Translations under genes and position numbers: made by a program
The notes under the pieces: model-generated
Seen by the model: the letters and a program-made list of their open reading frames with translations, nothing else
Database searches by the model: none
Told to the model about the DNA's origin: nothing
Shown here: positions 12,784 through 21,774 of the stretch, piece after piece
Layout of the letters: every line of letters begins with the position of its first letter
Position numbering within the stretch: position 1 is the stretch's first letter
NCBI RefSeq assembly: GCF_030817535.1
Contig: NZ_JAUSZL010000002.1
Span: 1,798,001-1,862,000, forward strand
Direction: 5' to 3'
Source: Streptomyces sp. V3I8
Lineage (GTDB): Bacteria; Actinomycetota; Actinomycetes; Streptomycetales; Streptomycetaceae
Length of the DNA: 64,000 nucleotides

Positions 12784-13880
12784 GCGTGCTCCAGCGGCAG
12801 GCCCGCCCGCACCCGGAAGCCGCCTTCCTCACGCGGCGCCGCGTGCAGGGTGCCGCCGAGCGCGGTGACCCGTTCGCGCATGCCGGTGAGTCCGATGCCC
12901 TCGACGGGCGGCCGGCACGGCTCGGCGCAGCCGTCGTCGTCGACGCGTACCGTCAACTCGGTCTCCCCGTAGTCGAGTCGCACGGTGACCTCGGCGGGTC
13001 CGGCGTGACGGGCGGCGTTCGTGAGCGCTTCCTGGACGATGCGGTACGCGGCCCGGTCCACGGTCGCCGCCAGCGGGCGCTCGCGGCCCGTCACGGTCAG
13101 GTCGACGGCGAGGCCCGCCGCGCGGGCGCGCTCCACGAGCAGCGCGGGCGTCCCCGTCGGCTCGTCGGTGCGCAGCACGTCCAGGGTGGCGCGCAGTTCG
13201 CGCATGGCCTCCCCGCCGGCCTCCTGGATGGCGAGCAGGGCCGGGGGTATCTCCTCGCCGCGCTTGCGCGCCAGGTGGACGGCGACGCCCGCCTGGAGCT
13301 TGACGATCGAGATGCTGTGGGTCAGGGAGTCGTGCAACTCGCGGGCTATCCGCAGGCGTTCCTCACCGGCCCGGCGCAGGGCCGCCTCCTCGCGGGTGCG
13401 CTCGGCCTCCAGGGCGCGCTGTTCCGTCTGGCGGAGGTACGCCTGCCAGTTGCGGCCCGCGAGGCCCGTGACGACGGCGCACAGGAACCAGCCCGCGAGC
13501 AGGGCGGTCCGCTCGACGGTGCCGTGCGTCATGGGGCCCGCCGCGAGGTACGCGCCGAGGAGGACGGCTCCGGCGGCCGCGCCCACGCCGCGGTGTCCCG
13601 CCTGCGCGGCGGTGTGGACGGCGGCCAGCACGGGGAGGGCGGACGACGGTCCGGGCTGGGCGTGCAGTACATGGACGCCCAGGGCCGCCGTGGTGACGGC
13701 GAGCACCGCGCGGGGCGCTGTGCGGTACGCGGCCAGCGCGAGCGAACCCGCCACGATCAGGGCCTGGTCGAGCGGTGTGGTGTCCTCGTCGAAGGCCGCC
13801 GCGGTCACCGTGACGACGCCGATCACGACGGCGAGCGCCACGTCGGCGAGCCGCTTGCGGGTGACCTGGTCCGCGTCCAT
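12780..13880 (-). CDS. Membrane sensor histidine kinase
   Basis: A 366-residue kinase of the NarX/DesK type. Several hydrophobic membrane segments fill residues 10-150. A DHp helix follows with the phosphoaccepting His in ARELHDSLTHSISIV, then a HATPase domain (EALTNAARHAG, VDDDG, GIGLTGMRERV). ATG 13880 is chosen because the hydrophobic N-terminus begins there; a longer frame extends to 14057 without membrane character. It is coupled to the response regulator downstream. The ligand is unknown; there is no large extracellular domain, so it probably senses the membrane or an intramembrane cue. Confidence 0.93.
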   Translation of the reverse strand: MDADQVTRKRLADVALAVVIGVVTVTAAAFDEDTTPLDQALIVAGSLALAAYRTAPRAVLAVTTAALGVHVLHAQPGPSSALPVLAAVHTAAQAGHRGVGAAAGAVLLGAYLAAGPMTHGTVERTALLAGWFLCAVVTGLAGRNWQAYLRQTEQRALEAERTREEAALRRAGEERLRIARELHDSLTHSISIVKLQAGVAVHLARKRGEEIPPALLAIQEAGGEAMRELRATLDVLRTDEPTGTPALLVERARAAGLAVDLTVTGRERPLAATVDRAAYRIVQEALTNAARHAGPAEVTVRLDYGETELTVRVDDDGCAEPCRPPVEGIGLTGMRERVTALGGTLHAAPREEGGFRVRAGLPLEHA

Positions 13881-14047
13881 GTCCGTACCGTAGACCGCCG
13901 GACCGACAGGGGCGTCAGCCCTGTGGACAACCTCGGCACTACTCCCGCCGCAGTAGCGGGACGTGCGGGGCGGTCGCGTCAGCGCACCGGCGACCGCCGC
14001 CCGCCGTACGACGCGTGAAGGCACCTCCGCGCGCCAGGGTTCATCCC

Positions 14048-15196
14048 ATGACCACACCGTCCGGGAGCACCCGGCCCAAGGCCGCGCAGTCCAAGGCCGC
14101 GCCGTTCATGTCCCTGCCGTTCACGACCACGCCCTTCCGCCACACCGAGCCCCCGCCGCCCAGGTCGGCCACCGGCCGCACCGCCGAGGTCCACCGGCAG
14201 ATCGCGCGGGACTTCGGGATCGAGGCTCCCCCGACCTTCGTCGTCCTGTCCTCCTCGCCCGACCTGCTCGCCGCCACCTGGGCGCTGATGCGCGAGTCGC
14301 TGCTCGCGGGCGACGGCAGCCGCACCGGCAAGGAGCTGGCCGCCCTCGGGGTGTCCCGCGCCAACAGGTGCCCGTTCTGCGTGGACGCGCACACCGTCCT
14401 GCTGCACGCCACCGGTGACCACGCCCTCGCCGAGCGCCTGGCCCGCGGCGGCACCCCCGAGAAGGAGGTGCAGGCGCGCATGGTGGCCTGGGGCGAGGCG
14501 ACCCGCGTCCCGGGCAGCCCGGAACTCACCCCGCCGCCCTTCTTCGTCCGGCACACCGCCGCGTACGTGGGCACGGCCCTGTCGTTCCACTTCATCAACC
14601 GGATCGTCTCGGCCCTGCTGACCGAGAACCTGCTGCCGGGCAACGTCCAGCGGTTCAGGCCGGTCCGCTCCCTCGTCGGCCGTTCCGTGGCGAGGACCCT
14701 GCGCCGGCGCCTCGTCCCGGGCACGAGCCTCGCCCTCCTCGACGGCGACGCGGGCCCCGGCCCGGACTGGGCGGCCGGGACGGCGGTCGGCCCGGCGTAC
14801 GCGGCACTGCGGACGGCGGCCACCGCGGGCGCCGGACTGCTCACCGGGGCCGACCGGTCCCTCGTACGGCAGACCGTGGCGCTCTGGGACGGTACGCACC
14901 AGCCGCTGGTGTGGGACGCCCTGCCCGACCGCGCCGACCGGCCCGGGGCCCGGCTGGCGATACTGGCCGCGCTGGCTCCGTACCGGATCACCGACGAGGA
15001 CGTGGCCGCCTGGAAGAAGCCGCCGTACACGGACCGCTGCCTGGTGCGGCTGATCGCGTACGGCGCGTTCACGGCCGTGGACCGCATCGAGCGGGCGCTG
15101 CCCCTGGAAGCCGCCGTACCCGCCACACCCGCCGTACCCGGAGCGACCGGAGCGACCGGTGCGGCCGGTGCGGCCGCCGGCCGACAGGAACCGTAG
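14048..15196 (+). CDS. AhpD-like carboxymuconolactone decarboxylase-family protein
   Basis: A 382-residue all-helical protein with the AhpD/CMD active-site signature RCPFCVDAH (Cys-x-x-Cys plus His). This suggests a thiol-dependent peroxidase/disulfide reductase rather than a true decarboxylase. It is about twice the size of a single AhpD domain; the C-terminal half has weaker similarity and ends in an Ala/Gly/Pro/Thr tail. It is divergent from the histidine kinase gene. ATG 14048 is preferred; an upstream GTG at 14015 lacks a better ribosome site. Confidence 0.75.
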   Translation: MTTPSGSTRPKAAQSKAAPFMSLPFTTTPFRHTEPPPPRSATGRTAEVHRQIARDFGIEAPPTFVVLSSSPDLLAATWALMRESLLAGDGSRTGKELAALGVSRANRCPFCVDAHTVLLHATGDHALAERLARGGTPEKEVQARMVAWGEATRVPGSPELTPPPFFVRHTAAYVGTALSFHFINRIVSALLTENLLPGNVQRFRPVRSLVGRSVARTLRRRLVPGTSLALLDGDAGPGPDWAAGTAVGPAYAALRTAATAGAGLLTGADRSLVRQTVALWDGTHQPLVWDALPDRADRPGARLAILAALAPYRITDEDVAAWKKPPYTDRCLVRLIAYGAFTAVDRIERALPLEAAVPATPAVPGATGATGAAGAAAGRQEP

Positions 15197-15306
15197 CTGC
15201 TGTCACCGCGCGGGCACGGAGCGAGTTCTCACTTCCGCCCTACAGCCACTCGTGTGACACTGGCGTCCCGTCCGCCGTGCGGGCCCTCCGCACCGTCCCC
15301 CACGAA

Positions 15307-15969
15307 ATGTGCGCCGTGCGTTCCCTTCCGCTCACCCTCGCCGCGCGTCTGGCGCCGGTCGTCGTGCTCGCCACGGCGGGCTGGGCGCTGTCGTCCGGGC
15401 CGCTCGCCGCGCCCGCGGCCGCGGAGAAGAAGTCCGCCCCCGACGGCGCGGCCTCGCCCTCCGCACCGGCGACCGCCGCCGCCAGCCGTACCTACCGTGA
15501 CTCGCCCGCGCCCTGCGAGGGCGTGACGAAGAAGACGGTGGCCTCGCTGGTGCCCGGCGCCAAGCCGGCCGGCAAGGAGATCCCCTCGACCGACGAGTCC
15601 CTGCGCCGCACCTGTTCCTGGAACGCGCTCAAGGACTTCGACTACCGCTGGCTCGACATCTCGTACGAGATCAAGAAGTCCGACGAGACCGCCCTCGCCG
15701 CGTACAAGCAGCGCACCACGGAGAAGAGCGGCGGCGGTGAGGTCCCCGGCGTCGGCGACGAGGCCTACTCGGTCGTGAACCTCACCACCGACAAGAAGCA
15801 GCAGACCCGTGAGGGCATGGTGATCGTCCGCGCGTCCAACGCCCTGGTGGTCGTCACGTACAACGGCAGTGACTTCGAGACCGGGAAGGCGCCCGGTACG
15901 GACGAGATCAACAAGGGTGCCATCAAGGCCGCCAAGGAGGGGATGGCCGCGCTGGAGGCCGTCCGGTAA
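15307..15969 (+). CDS. Secreted DUF3558-like protein
   Basis: A 220-residue exported protein. Residues 1-40 form a signal peptide (hydrophobic RLAPVVVLATAGWALSSG, cleavage near APAAA). The mature part begins with a Ser/Ala/Pro-rich linker, then a domain with two Cys (APCEGV and RRTCSW) and a GVGDEAY motif typical of DUF3558-like actinobacterial surface proteins. No catalytic residues are recognisable. ATG 15307 is chosen; GTG 15277 and GTG 15316 are alternatives. It faces the convergent permease gene. Confidence 0.7.
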   Translation: MCAVRSLPLTLAARLAPVVVLATAGWALSSGPLAAPAAAEKKSAPDGAASPSAPATAAASRTYRDSPAPCEGVTKKTVASLVPGAKPAGKEIPSTDESLRRTCSWNALKDFDYRWLDISYEIKKSDETALAAYKQRTTEKSGGGEVPGVGDEAYSVVNLTTDKKQQTREGMVIVRASNALVVVTYNGSDFETGKAPGTDEINKGAIKAAKEGMAALEAVR

Positions 15970-15998
15970 CGGCGGCGCCCGGCGCGGCCGGCCCGCCG

Positions 15999-17567
15999 TC
16001 AGGCGACTTCGCGTGCGGACTCCTCCCGTTCGGCCCGTGCCAGGGGCGCCATCAGCGCGACGTACAGGACGAGCGACGAGGCGACGCCGACCGCCCATCC
16101 GTAGTCGGCGAGCGGCTTGAGGAACGGGACGAGTCCGTCGACCGGGAACGGGCCGAGCTTCGCCCCCTCGGCGTCGACGGTCGAGTACGAGCCGCCGACG
16201 GCCAGGACTCCGCCGACCACGAAGGCCAGCACCGCCCGCCAGTTCCAGCCGTTCGTGTACCAGTAGCGTCCGCCGGGCGTGTAGAGGTCCGCGAGGTGCA
16301 GGACCGTACGGCGGACGATCCAGTAGTCGGCGATCAGGATGCCGGCGACCGTGCCGAGCAGACCGCCGACCACCCCGAGCCAGGTGAAGATGTAGAACTC
16401 CGGGGTGGAGATCAGCTTCCAGGGGAAGATCAGGATGCCGACGACACCCGTGATCAGCGCGCCGGTACGGAAGTTGATGAACTTCGGCGCCAGGTTGGAC
16501 AGGTCGTACGCCGGTGAGACCACGTTCGCCGCGATGTTCACGGAGATCGTGGCGATCAGCACGATGAAGAGCGCGAAGAGCAGACCGAAGGCGCTGTCCG
16601 TCTTGGCCGCCAGAGCCACCGGGTCCCAGATGGCCTCTCCGTAGACGGCCTCCGAGCCGGAGGTGACCAGCACGGCGAGGATCGCGAAGAGCGTCATCGT
16701 CGTCGGCAGCCCCAGACTCTGCCCCCAGGTCTGTGCCTTCTGGCTGGCGCCGAAACGGGTGAAGTCGGGGATGTTGAGCGACAGCGTGGCCCAGAAGCCG
16801 ATCATGCCCATCAGGGACGGGAAGAAGACCGGCCAGAAGTCGGCGCCCCAGCCCAGCTCCGAGGGCTGGTCGAGCAGCGCGCCGAAGCCGTCGGCCTTGA
16901 CGGCGATCCAGATCAGCAGCGCGAACGCACCGACGATCACCACGGGCGCGGCCCAGTTCTCGAAGCGCCGCAGGAAGTCCATTCCGCGGTAGATGATCGC
17001 GATCTGCACGGCCCAGAAGAGCAGGAAGCACAGCCACAGCGGCCAGGGGTTGCCCGCGATCCGCCCTGCCTTCTCCCACTCCCCGCCGGTCAGCTTGGAC
17101 CCGAGGGCGAAGATGCCGCTGCCGCCGATCCAGGTCTGGATGCCGAACCACCCGCAGGCCACGGCCGCCCGGATGAGCGCCGGCACGTTGGCCCCGCGCA
17201 GCCCGAAGGAGGCCCGGGCCAGCACGGGGAAGGGGATCCCGTACTTGGGTCCCGCGTGCCCGGTGGCCAGCATCGGCAGCAGCACGATGACGTTGGCCAG
17301 CGCGATCGTGAAGACGGCCTGCTTCCAGTCCATGCCGAGGGCGACCAGACCGGAGGCCAGGGTCCAGCTGGGGATGCAGTGCGCCATGGAGATCCACAGC
17401 GCCGCGAAGTTGTACGTCGTCCACGTGCGCTCGGCGACCGGGACGGGACGCAGATCCTCGTTGGCGAAGGGGCTGTCGGCGGGAAAAACCCCGGGGCTGA
17501 GTTCGATCCGCCCCTCGGTGTCGGCGGACTGGGATATCGGTGGCCCCGTGGGGACGGTTTCGGTCAT
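15999..17567 (-). CDS. NCS1-family nucleobase/allantoin/hydantoin permease
   Basis: A 522-residue membrane transporter with about twelve hydrophobic segments. NCS1 hallmarks include the N-terminal motif NEDLRPVPVAERTW, the WIGG segment after TM3 and SLNIPDFTRF. The family imports uracil, allantoin or hydantoins by Na+ or H+ symport. It lies at the 3' end of the minus-strand pyrimidine-degradation group, which fixes the likely substrate as a pyrimidine base, dihydropyrimidine or hydantoin. The ATG at 17567 has only a weak ribosome site. Confidence 0.9.
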   Translation of the reverse strand: MTETVPTGPPISQSADTEGRIELSPGVFPADSPFANEDLRPVPVAERTWTTYNFAALWISMAHCIPSWTLASGLVALGMDWKQAVFTIALANVIVLLPMLATGHAGPKYGIPFPVLARASFGLRGANVPALIRAAVACGWFGIQTWIGGSGIFALGSKLTGGEWEKAGRIAGNPWPLWLCFLLFWAVQIAIIYRGMDFLRRFENWAAPVVIVGAFALLIWIAVKADGFGALLDQPSELGWGADFWPVFFPSLMGMIGFWATLSLNIPDFTRFGASQKAQTWGQSLGLPTTMTLFAILAVLVTSGSEAVYGEAIWDPVALAAKTDSAFGLLFALFIVLIATISVNIAANVVSPAYDLSNLAPKFINFRTGALITGVVGILIFPWKLISTPEFYIFTWLGVVGGLLGTVAGILIADYWIVRRTVLHLADLYTPGGRYWYTNGWNWRAVLAFVVGGVLAVGGSYSTVDAEGAKLGPFPVDGLVPFLKPLADYGWAVGVASSLVLYVALMAPLARAEREESAREVA

Positions 17568-17710
17568 GAGCAGGCCAATCGATGAGGCGGGACGGGAAAG
17601 GCCGTGCGGGTGGCGCCGTGGGGATGCGGGGAGCGGGTGCCGCGGTCCCCTTCCCGGGGAGGCGGGAAGGGGACGGCCCGGGGACCGCCGTCGACGGTCG
17701 ACGGCAGGCA

Positions 17711-17768
17711 TGACGGCCGTCAGCCGTTGACGGCGGGGATGACCGCCGTCAGCCGTTGACGGCGGGGA
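17711..17768. repeat. Tandem 29-bp duplication covering the 3' end of the LLM oxidoreductase gene
   Basis: Two adjacent 29-bp units (17711-17739 and 17740-17768) differ at one base. The right copy contains the last codons and TGA of the oxidoreductase (PAVNG-stop). The left copy repeats them just after the stop. It is a recent small duplication with no effect on the protein. Confidence 0.85.
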
Positions 17769-18768
17769 TGATGTCCGCCCCGTACGCCTCGATGACCGCT
17801 TCCTGCGCGTCATGCATGTCGTACAGGGCGAACTGGTCGACGCCCAGCGCGCGCAGGGCGTTCAGTTTCGCGATGTGCTGCTCGGCGGTGCCGATCAGGC
17901 AGAACCGGTCGACGATCTCGTCGGGCACGAACCGCGTGTCCGGGTTTCCGCTGCGGCCGTGGTGGGAGTAGTCGTAGCCCTCGCGGGACTTGATGTAGTC
18001 GGTGAGTTCCTCCGGGACGGCCGCGGAGTGCTCGCCGTACCTGGCGACGAGGTCGGCGACGTGGTTGCCGACCATGCCGCCGAACCAGCGGCACTGCTCG
18101 CGCGCGTGGGCGAGCGCCGCGGGCGAGTCGTCCTCGGTGACGTAGGCGGGCGCGGCCACACAGATCGTGATCTCGGCCGGGTCGCGTCCCGCTCCGACCG
18201 CCGCGGTCCGCACCGTCTCGACCATGTACTCGGTGAGGTACGGGTCGGCGAGCTGGAGGATGAACCCGTCGGCCTCCTCACCGGTCATCCTCAGGGCCTT
18301 GGGCCCGTACGCGGCCATCCAGACGGGGAGTTCGGCGCCCGGTCCGACCCACGGGAACTTGACCACCGTGCCGCCGAGGTCGGCCTCCTCGCCCCGGCCG
18401 AGGGCGCGGATCACCTTCATGGCCTCGCTGATCCGCGCGAGGGTGTTGGGCTTGCGGCCGGCCACCCGCATCGCCGAGTCGCCGCGTCCGATGCCGCAGA
18501 CCGTGCGGTTGCCGAACATGTCGTTGAGCGTGGCGAAGGTCGAGGCGGTGACCTCCCAGGCGCGGGTGCCCGGGTTCGTCACCATCGGGCCGACCTTCAA
18601 CGTCGTGGTGTTGGCGAGGATCTGGCTGTAGATCACGAAGGGTTCCTGCCAGAGCACGGCGGAGTCGAAGGTCCAGCCGTACGTGAAGCCGTTGCGCTCG
18701 GCCCGCTTCATCAGGCTGATGACGCGGGAGGCGGGTGGGTCGGTCTGCAGGACGAGTCCGAAGTCCAT
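17749..18768 (-). CDS. LLM-class (F420-type) oxidoreductase of a pyrimidine-degradation group
   Basis: A 339-residue luciferase-like TIM-barrel protein. The family signature is visible in MDFGLVLQTDPP at the start and the barrel segments VGPMVTNPGTR and CGIGRGDSAMR. Such enzymes use F420 or FMN for hydride transfer. The gene sits directly downstream of dihydropyrimidinase and upstream of the permease. No classical dihydropyrimidine dehydrogenase is present, so reduction of a pyrimidine ring is a reasonable but unproven role. The ATG start at 18768 has GGAG nine bases upstream. A 29-bp duplication follows its stop. Confidence 0.87.
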   Translation of the reverse strand: MDFGLVLQTDPPASRVISLMKRAERNGFTYGWTFDSAVLWQEPFVIYSQILANTTTLKVGPMVTNPGTRAWEVTASTFATLNDMFGNRTVCGIGRGDSAMRVAGRKPNTLARISEAMKVIRALGRGEEADLGGTVVKFPWVGPGAELPVWMAAYGPKALRMTGEEADGFILQLADPYLTEYMVETVRTAAVGAGRDPAEITICVAAPAYVTEDDSPAALAHAREQCRWFGGMVGNHVADLVARYGEHSAAVPEELTDYIKSREGYDYSHHGRSGNPDTRFVPDEIVDRFCLIGTAEQHIAKLNALRALGVDQFALYDMHDAQEAVIEAYGADIIPAVNG

Positions 18769-18806
18769 GGGCGCCACTCCTGGTCGCTCAGAGAAGGTAC
18801 TGACAG

Positions 18807-20210
18807 TCAGAGGAGGTACTGACAGGTGGAGCGGGGGGTGTAGGTGCCGTGCCCGGCGCGGCCGGTGAACTCCCGCTCGGTGATGACGGGTTCGCCGCGC
18901 GACAGGACCGTCTCGACGCGGCCGGTGGTGCGCCTGCCCTCGTACGCCGAGTAGTCGACGTTCATGTGGTGGGTCTCGGCGGACATGACCTGCTCGGCGT
19001 GCGGGTCGTAGATGACGACGTCCGCGTCGGCGCCCGGCGCGATCGTGCCCTTCTTCGGGTACAGGCCGAACATCCTGGCCGGGGTGGCGCAGGCGATCTC
19101 GATCCAGCGGCGGCGCGAGAGGTGCCCGTCGACCACGGCCTGGTGCAGCAGGTCCATCCGGTTCTCGACGCCCGGCAGGCCGTTGGGGATCTTCGAGAAG
19201 TCGCCCCGGCCGAGCTCCTTCTGGCCCACGAAGCAGAAGGGGCAGTGGTCGGTGGAGACGACCTGGAGGTCGTTCGTGCGCAGGCCCCGCCACAGGGCGG
19301 CCTGGTGCTCCCTGGGCCGCAGCGGTGTCGAGCACACGTACTTCGCGCCCTCGAAGTCCGGTTCCGCGAGGTTGTCCGTCGACAGGAACAGGTACTGCGG
19401 ACAGGTCTCGCCGAACACGTTCAGGCCCTCGTCGCGGGCCCGGGCCAGCTCGGCGACGGCCTGCGTCGCCGAGACGTGCACGACGTACAGCGGGGCGCCG
19501 GCCACCTGGGCCAGCTTGATGGCGCGGTGGGTGGCCTCGGCCTCCAGCAGCGCCTTGCGGACCTCACCGTGGTGGCGGGGATCGGTCTCGCCGCGCGCGA
19601 GCGCCTGCTCCACCAGCACGTCGATCGCGATGCCGTTCTCGGCGTGCATCATGATCAGGCCGCCGTTCTCGGCGGAGCGCTGCATGGCGCGCAGGATCTG
19701 GCCGTCGTCGCTGTAGAAGACGCCGGGGTAGGCCATGAACTGCTTGAAGGAGGTGACGCCCTCCTCGACCAGCAGGTCCATCTCCTTGAGGGTGTCCTGG
19801 TTGACGTCGGAGACGATCATGTGGAAGCCGTAGTCGACGGCGCACCTGCCGTCGGCCTTGGCGTGCCAGGTGTCGAGTCCCTCGCGCAGGGAGCAGCCGA
19901 CGCTCTGGACCGCGAAGTCGATGATCGTGGTCGTGCCGCCCCAGGCGGCGGCGCGGGTGCCGGTCTCGAAGGTGTCGGAGGCGAAGGTGCCGCCGAAGGG
20001 CAGTTCCATGTGGGTGTGGGCGTCGACGCCGCCCGGGATCACGTACTTGCCGCTCGCGTCGATGGTCCGCTCGGCCGTCCAGGCCGCGGCGGCGGGGGTG
20101 CCGGTGGCCGCCAGGGCCGCGATGCGGCCGTCCTCGATGAGGACGTCCGCGTGGAGTTCGTCCGACGCGGTGATCACCAGACCACCGCGGATGACTGTAC
20201 GGCTGCTCAT
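18807..20210 (-). CDS. hydA: Dihydropyrimidinase / D-hydantoinase
   Basis: A 467-residue amidohydrolase that opens dihydrouracil or hydantoin rings to N-carbamoyl amino acids. Binuclear-metal ligands are all visible: VDAHTHME (two His), the carboxylated Lys in TSFKQFMAYPG, VHVSAT, and the Asp in STDHCPFCF. Length and motif order match cyclic imidases closely. The ATG start at 20210 has AAGGAGACGAACC before it. Upstream lie the aminotransferase and amidohydrolase genes for the next two steps, all on the minus strand. Confidence 0.96.
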   Translation of the reverse strand: MSSRTVIRGGLVITASDELHADVLIEDGRIAALAATGTPAAAAWTAERTIDASGKYVIPGGVDAHTHMELPFGGTFASDTFETGTRAAAWGGTTTIIDFAVQSVGCSLREGLDTWHAKADGRCAVDYGFHMIVSDVNQDTLKEMDLLVEEGVTSFKQFMAYPGVFYSDDGQILRAMQRSAENGGLIMMHAENGIAIDVLVEQALARGETDPRHHGEVRKALLEAEATHRAIKLAQVAGAPLYVVHVSATQAVAELARARDEGLNVFGETCPQYLFLSTDNLAEPDFEGAKYVCSTPLRPREHQAALWRGLRTNDLQVVSTDHCPFCFVGQKELGRGDFSKIPNGLPGVENRMDLLHQAVVDGHLSRRRWIEIACATPARMFGLYPKKGTIAPGADADVVIYDPHAEQVMSAETHHMNVDYSAYEGRRTTGRVETVLSRGEPVITEREFTGRAGHGTYTPRSTCQYLL

Positions 20211-20317
20211 GGTTCGTCTCCTTGTCTGTCCTGACGGGGCGGGCACCCCCGGGTCCGTCCTCACGGGGCGCCCCGGCGGAGGGCGGACGGCACCGTGCGG
20301 GCCGGGTGCGGCCGGTC

Positions 20318-20337
20318 GCGCAGTTCCCCGCGCCCCT
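20318..20337. repeat. Streptomyces interspersed repeat, copy 1
   Basis: A 20-bp core, GCGCAGTTCCCCGCGCCCCT, lies between the aminotransferase and dihydropyrimidinase genes. An identical core occurs at 44466-44485. This sequence is familiar from intergenic regions of Streptomyces, usually just downstream of genes; its function is unknown. Confidence 0.7.
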
Positions 20338-20436
20338 TCGGGCGCTCAGGAAGCCGTCGGGGCCGTACGCCTCCGGCCCGCCGCCGCCGAGCCGCACGCC
20401 GGTCACCGCCTCGGGCTCCCCGCAACCGGCTCCTCC

Positions 20437-21774
20437 TCAGGACCGGGCGCTCCGCAGGGCGCGCTCCAGCATCGCGGCGCCCTCCTCGGCCTCCGCGACG
20501 GTGAGCGACAGGGGCGGGGCGATGCGCAGGACGCTGGTGCTGTGGCCGCCGCCCTTGCCGATCAACAGGCCCTCCTCACGCGCCGCTTCGAGCACGGCGG
20601 CGGCCGCGTCCGGGTCGGCCAGGTCGGTGCCGGGCTTCACCAGCTCGACGCCGATCATGAGTCCGCGGCCCCGGACCTCCCGTACGCCCGGAATCTGCGC
20701 GGCGACGGCCCGCAGCCGTTCGAGGAGCAGCCCGCCGACCCTGCGGGCGTTGCCCTGGAGGTCGTGTTCCAGGAGGTACGTGAGGTTGGCGAGGCCCGCG
20801 GCCATGGTGACCTGGGTGCCGCCGAAGGTCGAGATGGAGTTCGAGTCGAGGCAGTTCATGATCTCGGCGCGCGCGACGACCCCGCCGATGGACATGCCGT
20901 TGCCGATGCCCTTGGCGAAGGTCAGGATGTCGGGCGGGCCGCTCTGTCCGTGTGCCTGCCAGCCCCAGAAGTGGTCGCCGGTCCGGCCCCACCCGGTCTG
21001 CACCTCGTCGGTGATCCACAGGATGCCGCGCTCGGCGAGTACCTCACGGAACGCCGCGTACAGGCCGTCCGGCGGGGAGGTGAAGCCGCCGACGCCCTGG
21101 ATGGGTTCGGCGATGAGGGCCGCGGGCGCGCGGACGTGGCCGAGCAGGTCCTCCAGGTCGGCGACACAGGCCGCGACGAACTCGGTGTCATCGAGATCGG
21201 CGTACGGGCCGCGGGTGCGGACGCCGCCGTGCACGTACAGCGTCTGGAGGGGGGACAGGCTGGTCGGCGACCAGCCCTTGTTGCCGGTGATGCCGACCGC
21301 GCTGAACGAGCGGCCGTGGTAGCTGTTGCGCATCGCCAGGATCTGGTTGCTGCGGCGGTACGCGGTGGCCAGCAGCAGCGCGGTGTCGTTGGCCTCGGTG
21401 CCCGAGGTCGTGAAGAAGACGCGCGCGTCCGGGATGCCCGACAGCTCGGCGATCCGTTCGGCCAGGTCGACCATCGGCCGGTTGAGGTACAGCGTGGAGG
21501 AGTGGTTGATCCGGCCGGCCTGCTCGCTGACGGCCTTCGTCACCTCGGGCAGGGCGTGCGCGGTCATCGTGGTGAGGATGCCGCCGAAGAAGTCGAGGTA
21601 CTTGGTGCCGTCGGCGTCCCACACGTGGCGGCCCTCGCCGTGGGTGAGTTCGAGGGGCTCGCCGTAGTAGAGGGCGAGCCAGTCGGGCAGGACGGCCCGG
21701 TGGCGCCGCAGCAGGTCCTTGTCGGGACCGCGGACCGAGCCCTGGGAAGAGTTCCCGGACGTGTCTGTCGTCAC
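20437..21774 (-). CDS. Class III PLP aminotransferase (beta-alanine/omega-amino acid type)
   Basis: A 445-residue fold-type I transaminase. The PLP-binding region shows FFTTSGTEAND, ITDEVQTGWGRTG (Asp contacting the PLP ring) and the catalytic Lys in LTFAKGIGNGMS. In this neighbourhood it most likely moves the amino group of beta-alanine or beta-aminoisobutyrate, the final products of reductive pyrimidine degradation. The GTG start at 21774 overlaps the stop of the amidohydrolase by four bases, so translation is coupled. Confidence 0.92.
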   Translation of the reverse strand: MTTDTSGNSSQGSVRGPDKDLLRRHRAVLPDWLALYYGEPLELTHGEGRHVWDADGTKYLDFFGGILTTMTAHALPEVTKAVSEQAGRINHSSTLYLNRPMVDLAERIAELSGIPDARVFFTTSGTEANDTALLLATAYRRSNQILAMRNSYHGRSFSAVGITGNKGWSPTSLSPLQTLYVHGGVRTRGPYADLDDTEFVAACVADLEDLLGHVRAPAALIAEPIQGVGGFTSPPDGLYAAFREVLAERGILWITDEVQTGWGRTGDHFWGWQAHGQSGPPDILTFAKGIGNGMSIGGVVARAEIMNCLDSNSISTFGGTQVTMAAGLANLTYLLEHDLQGNARRVGGLLLERLRAVAAQIPGVREVRGRGLMIGVELVKPGTDLADPDAAAAVLEAAREEGLLIGKGGGHSTSVLRIAPPLSLTVAEAEEGAAMLERALRSARS

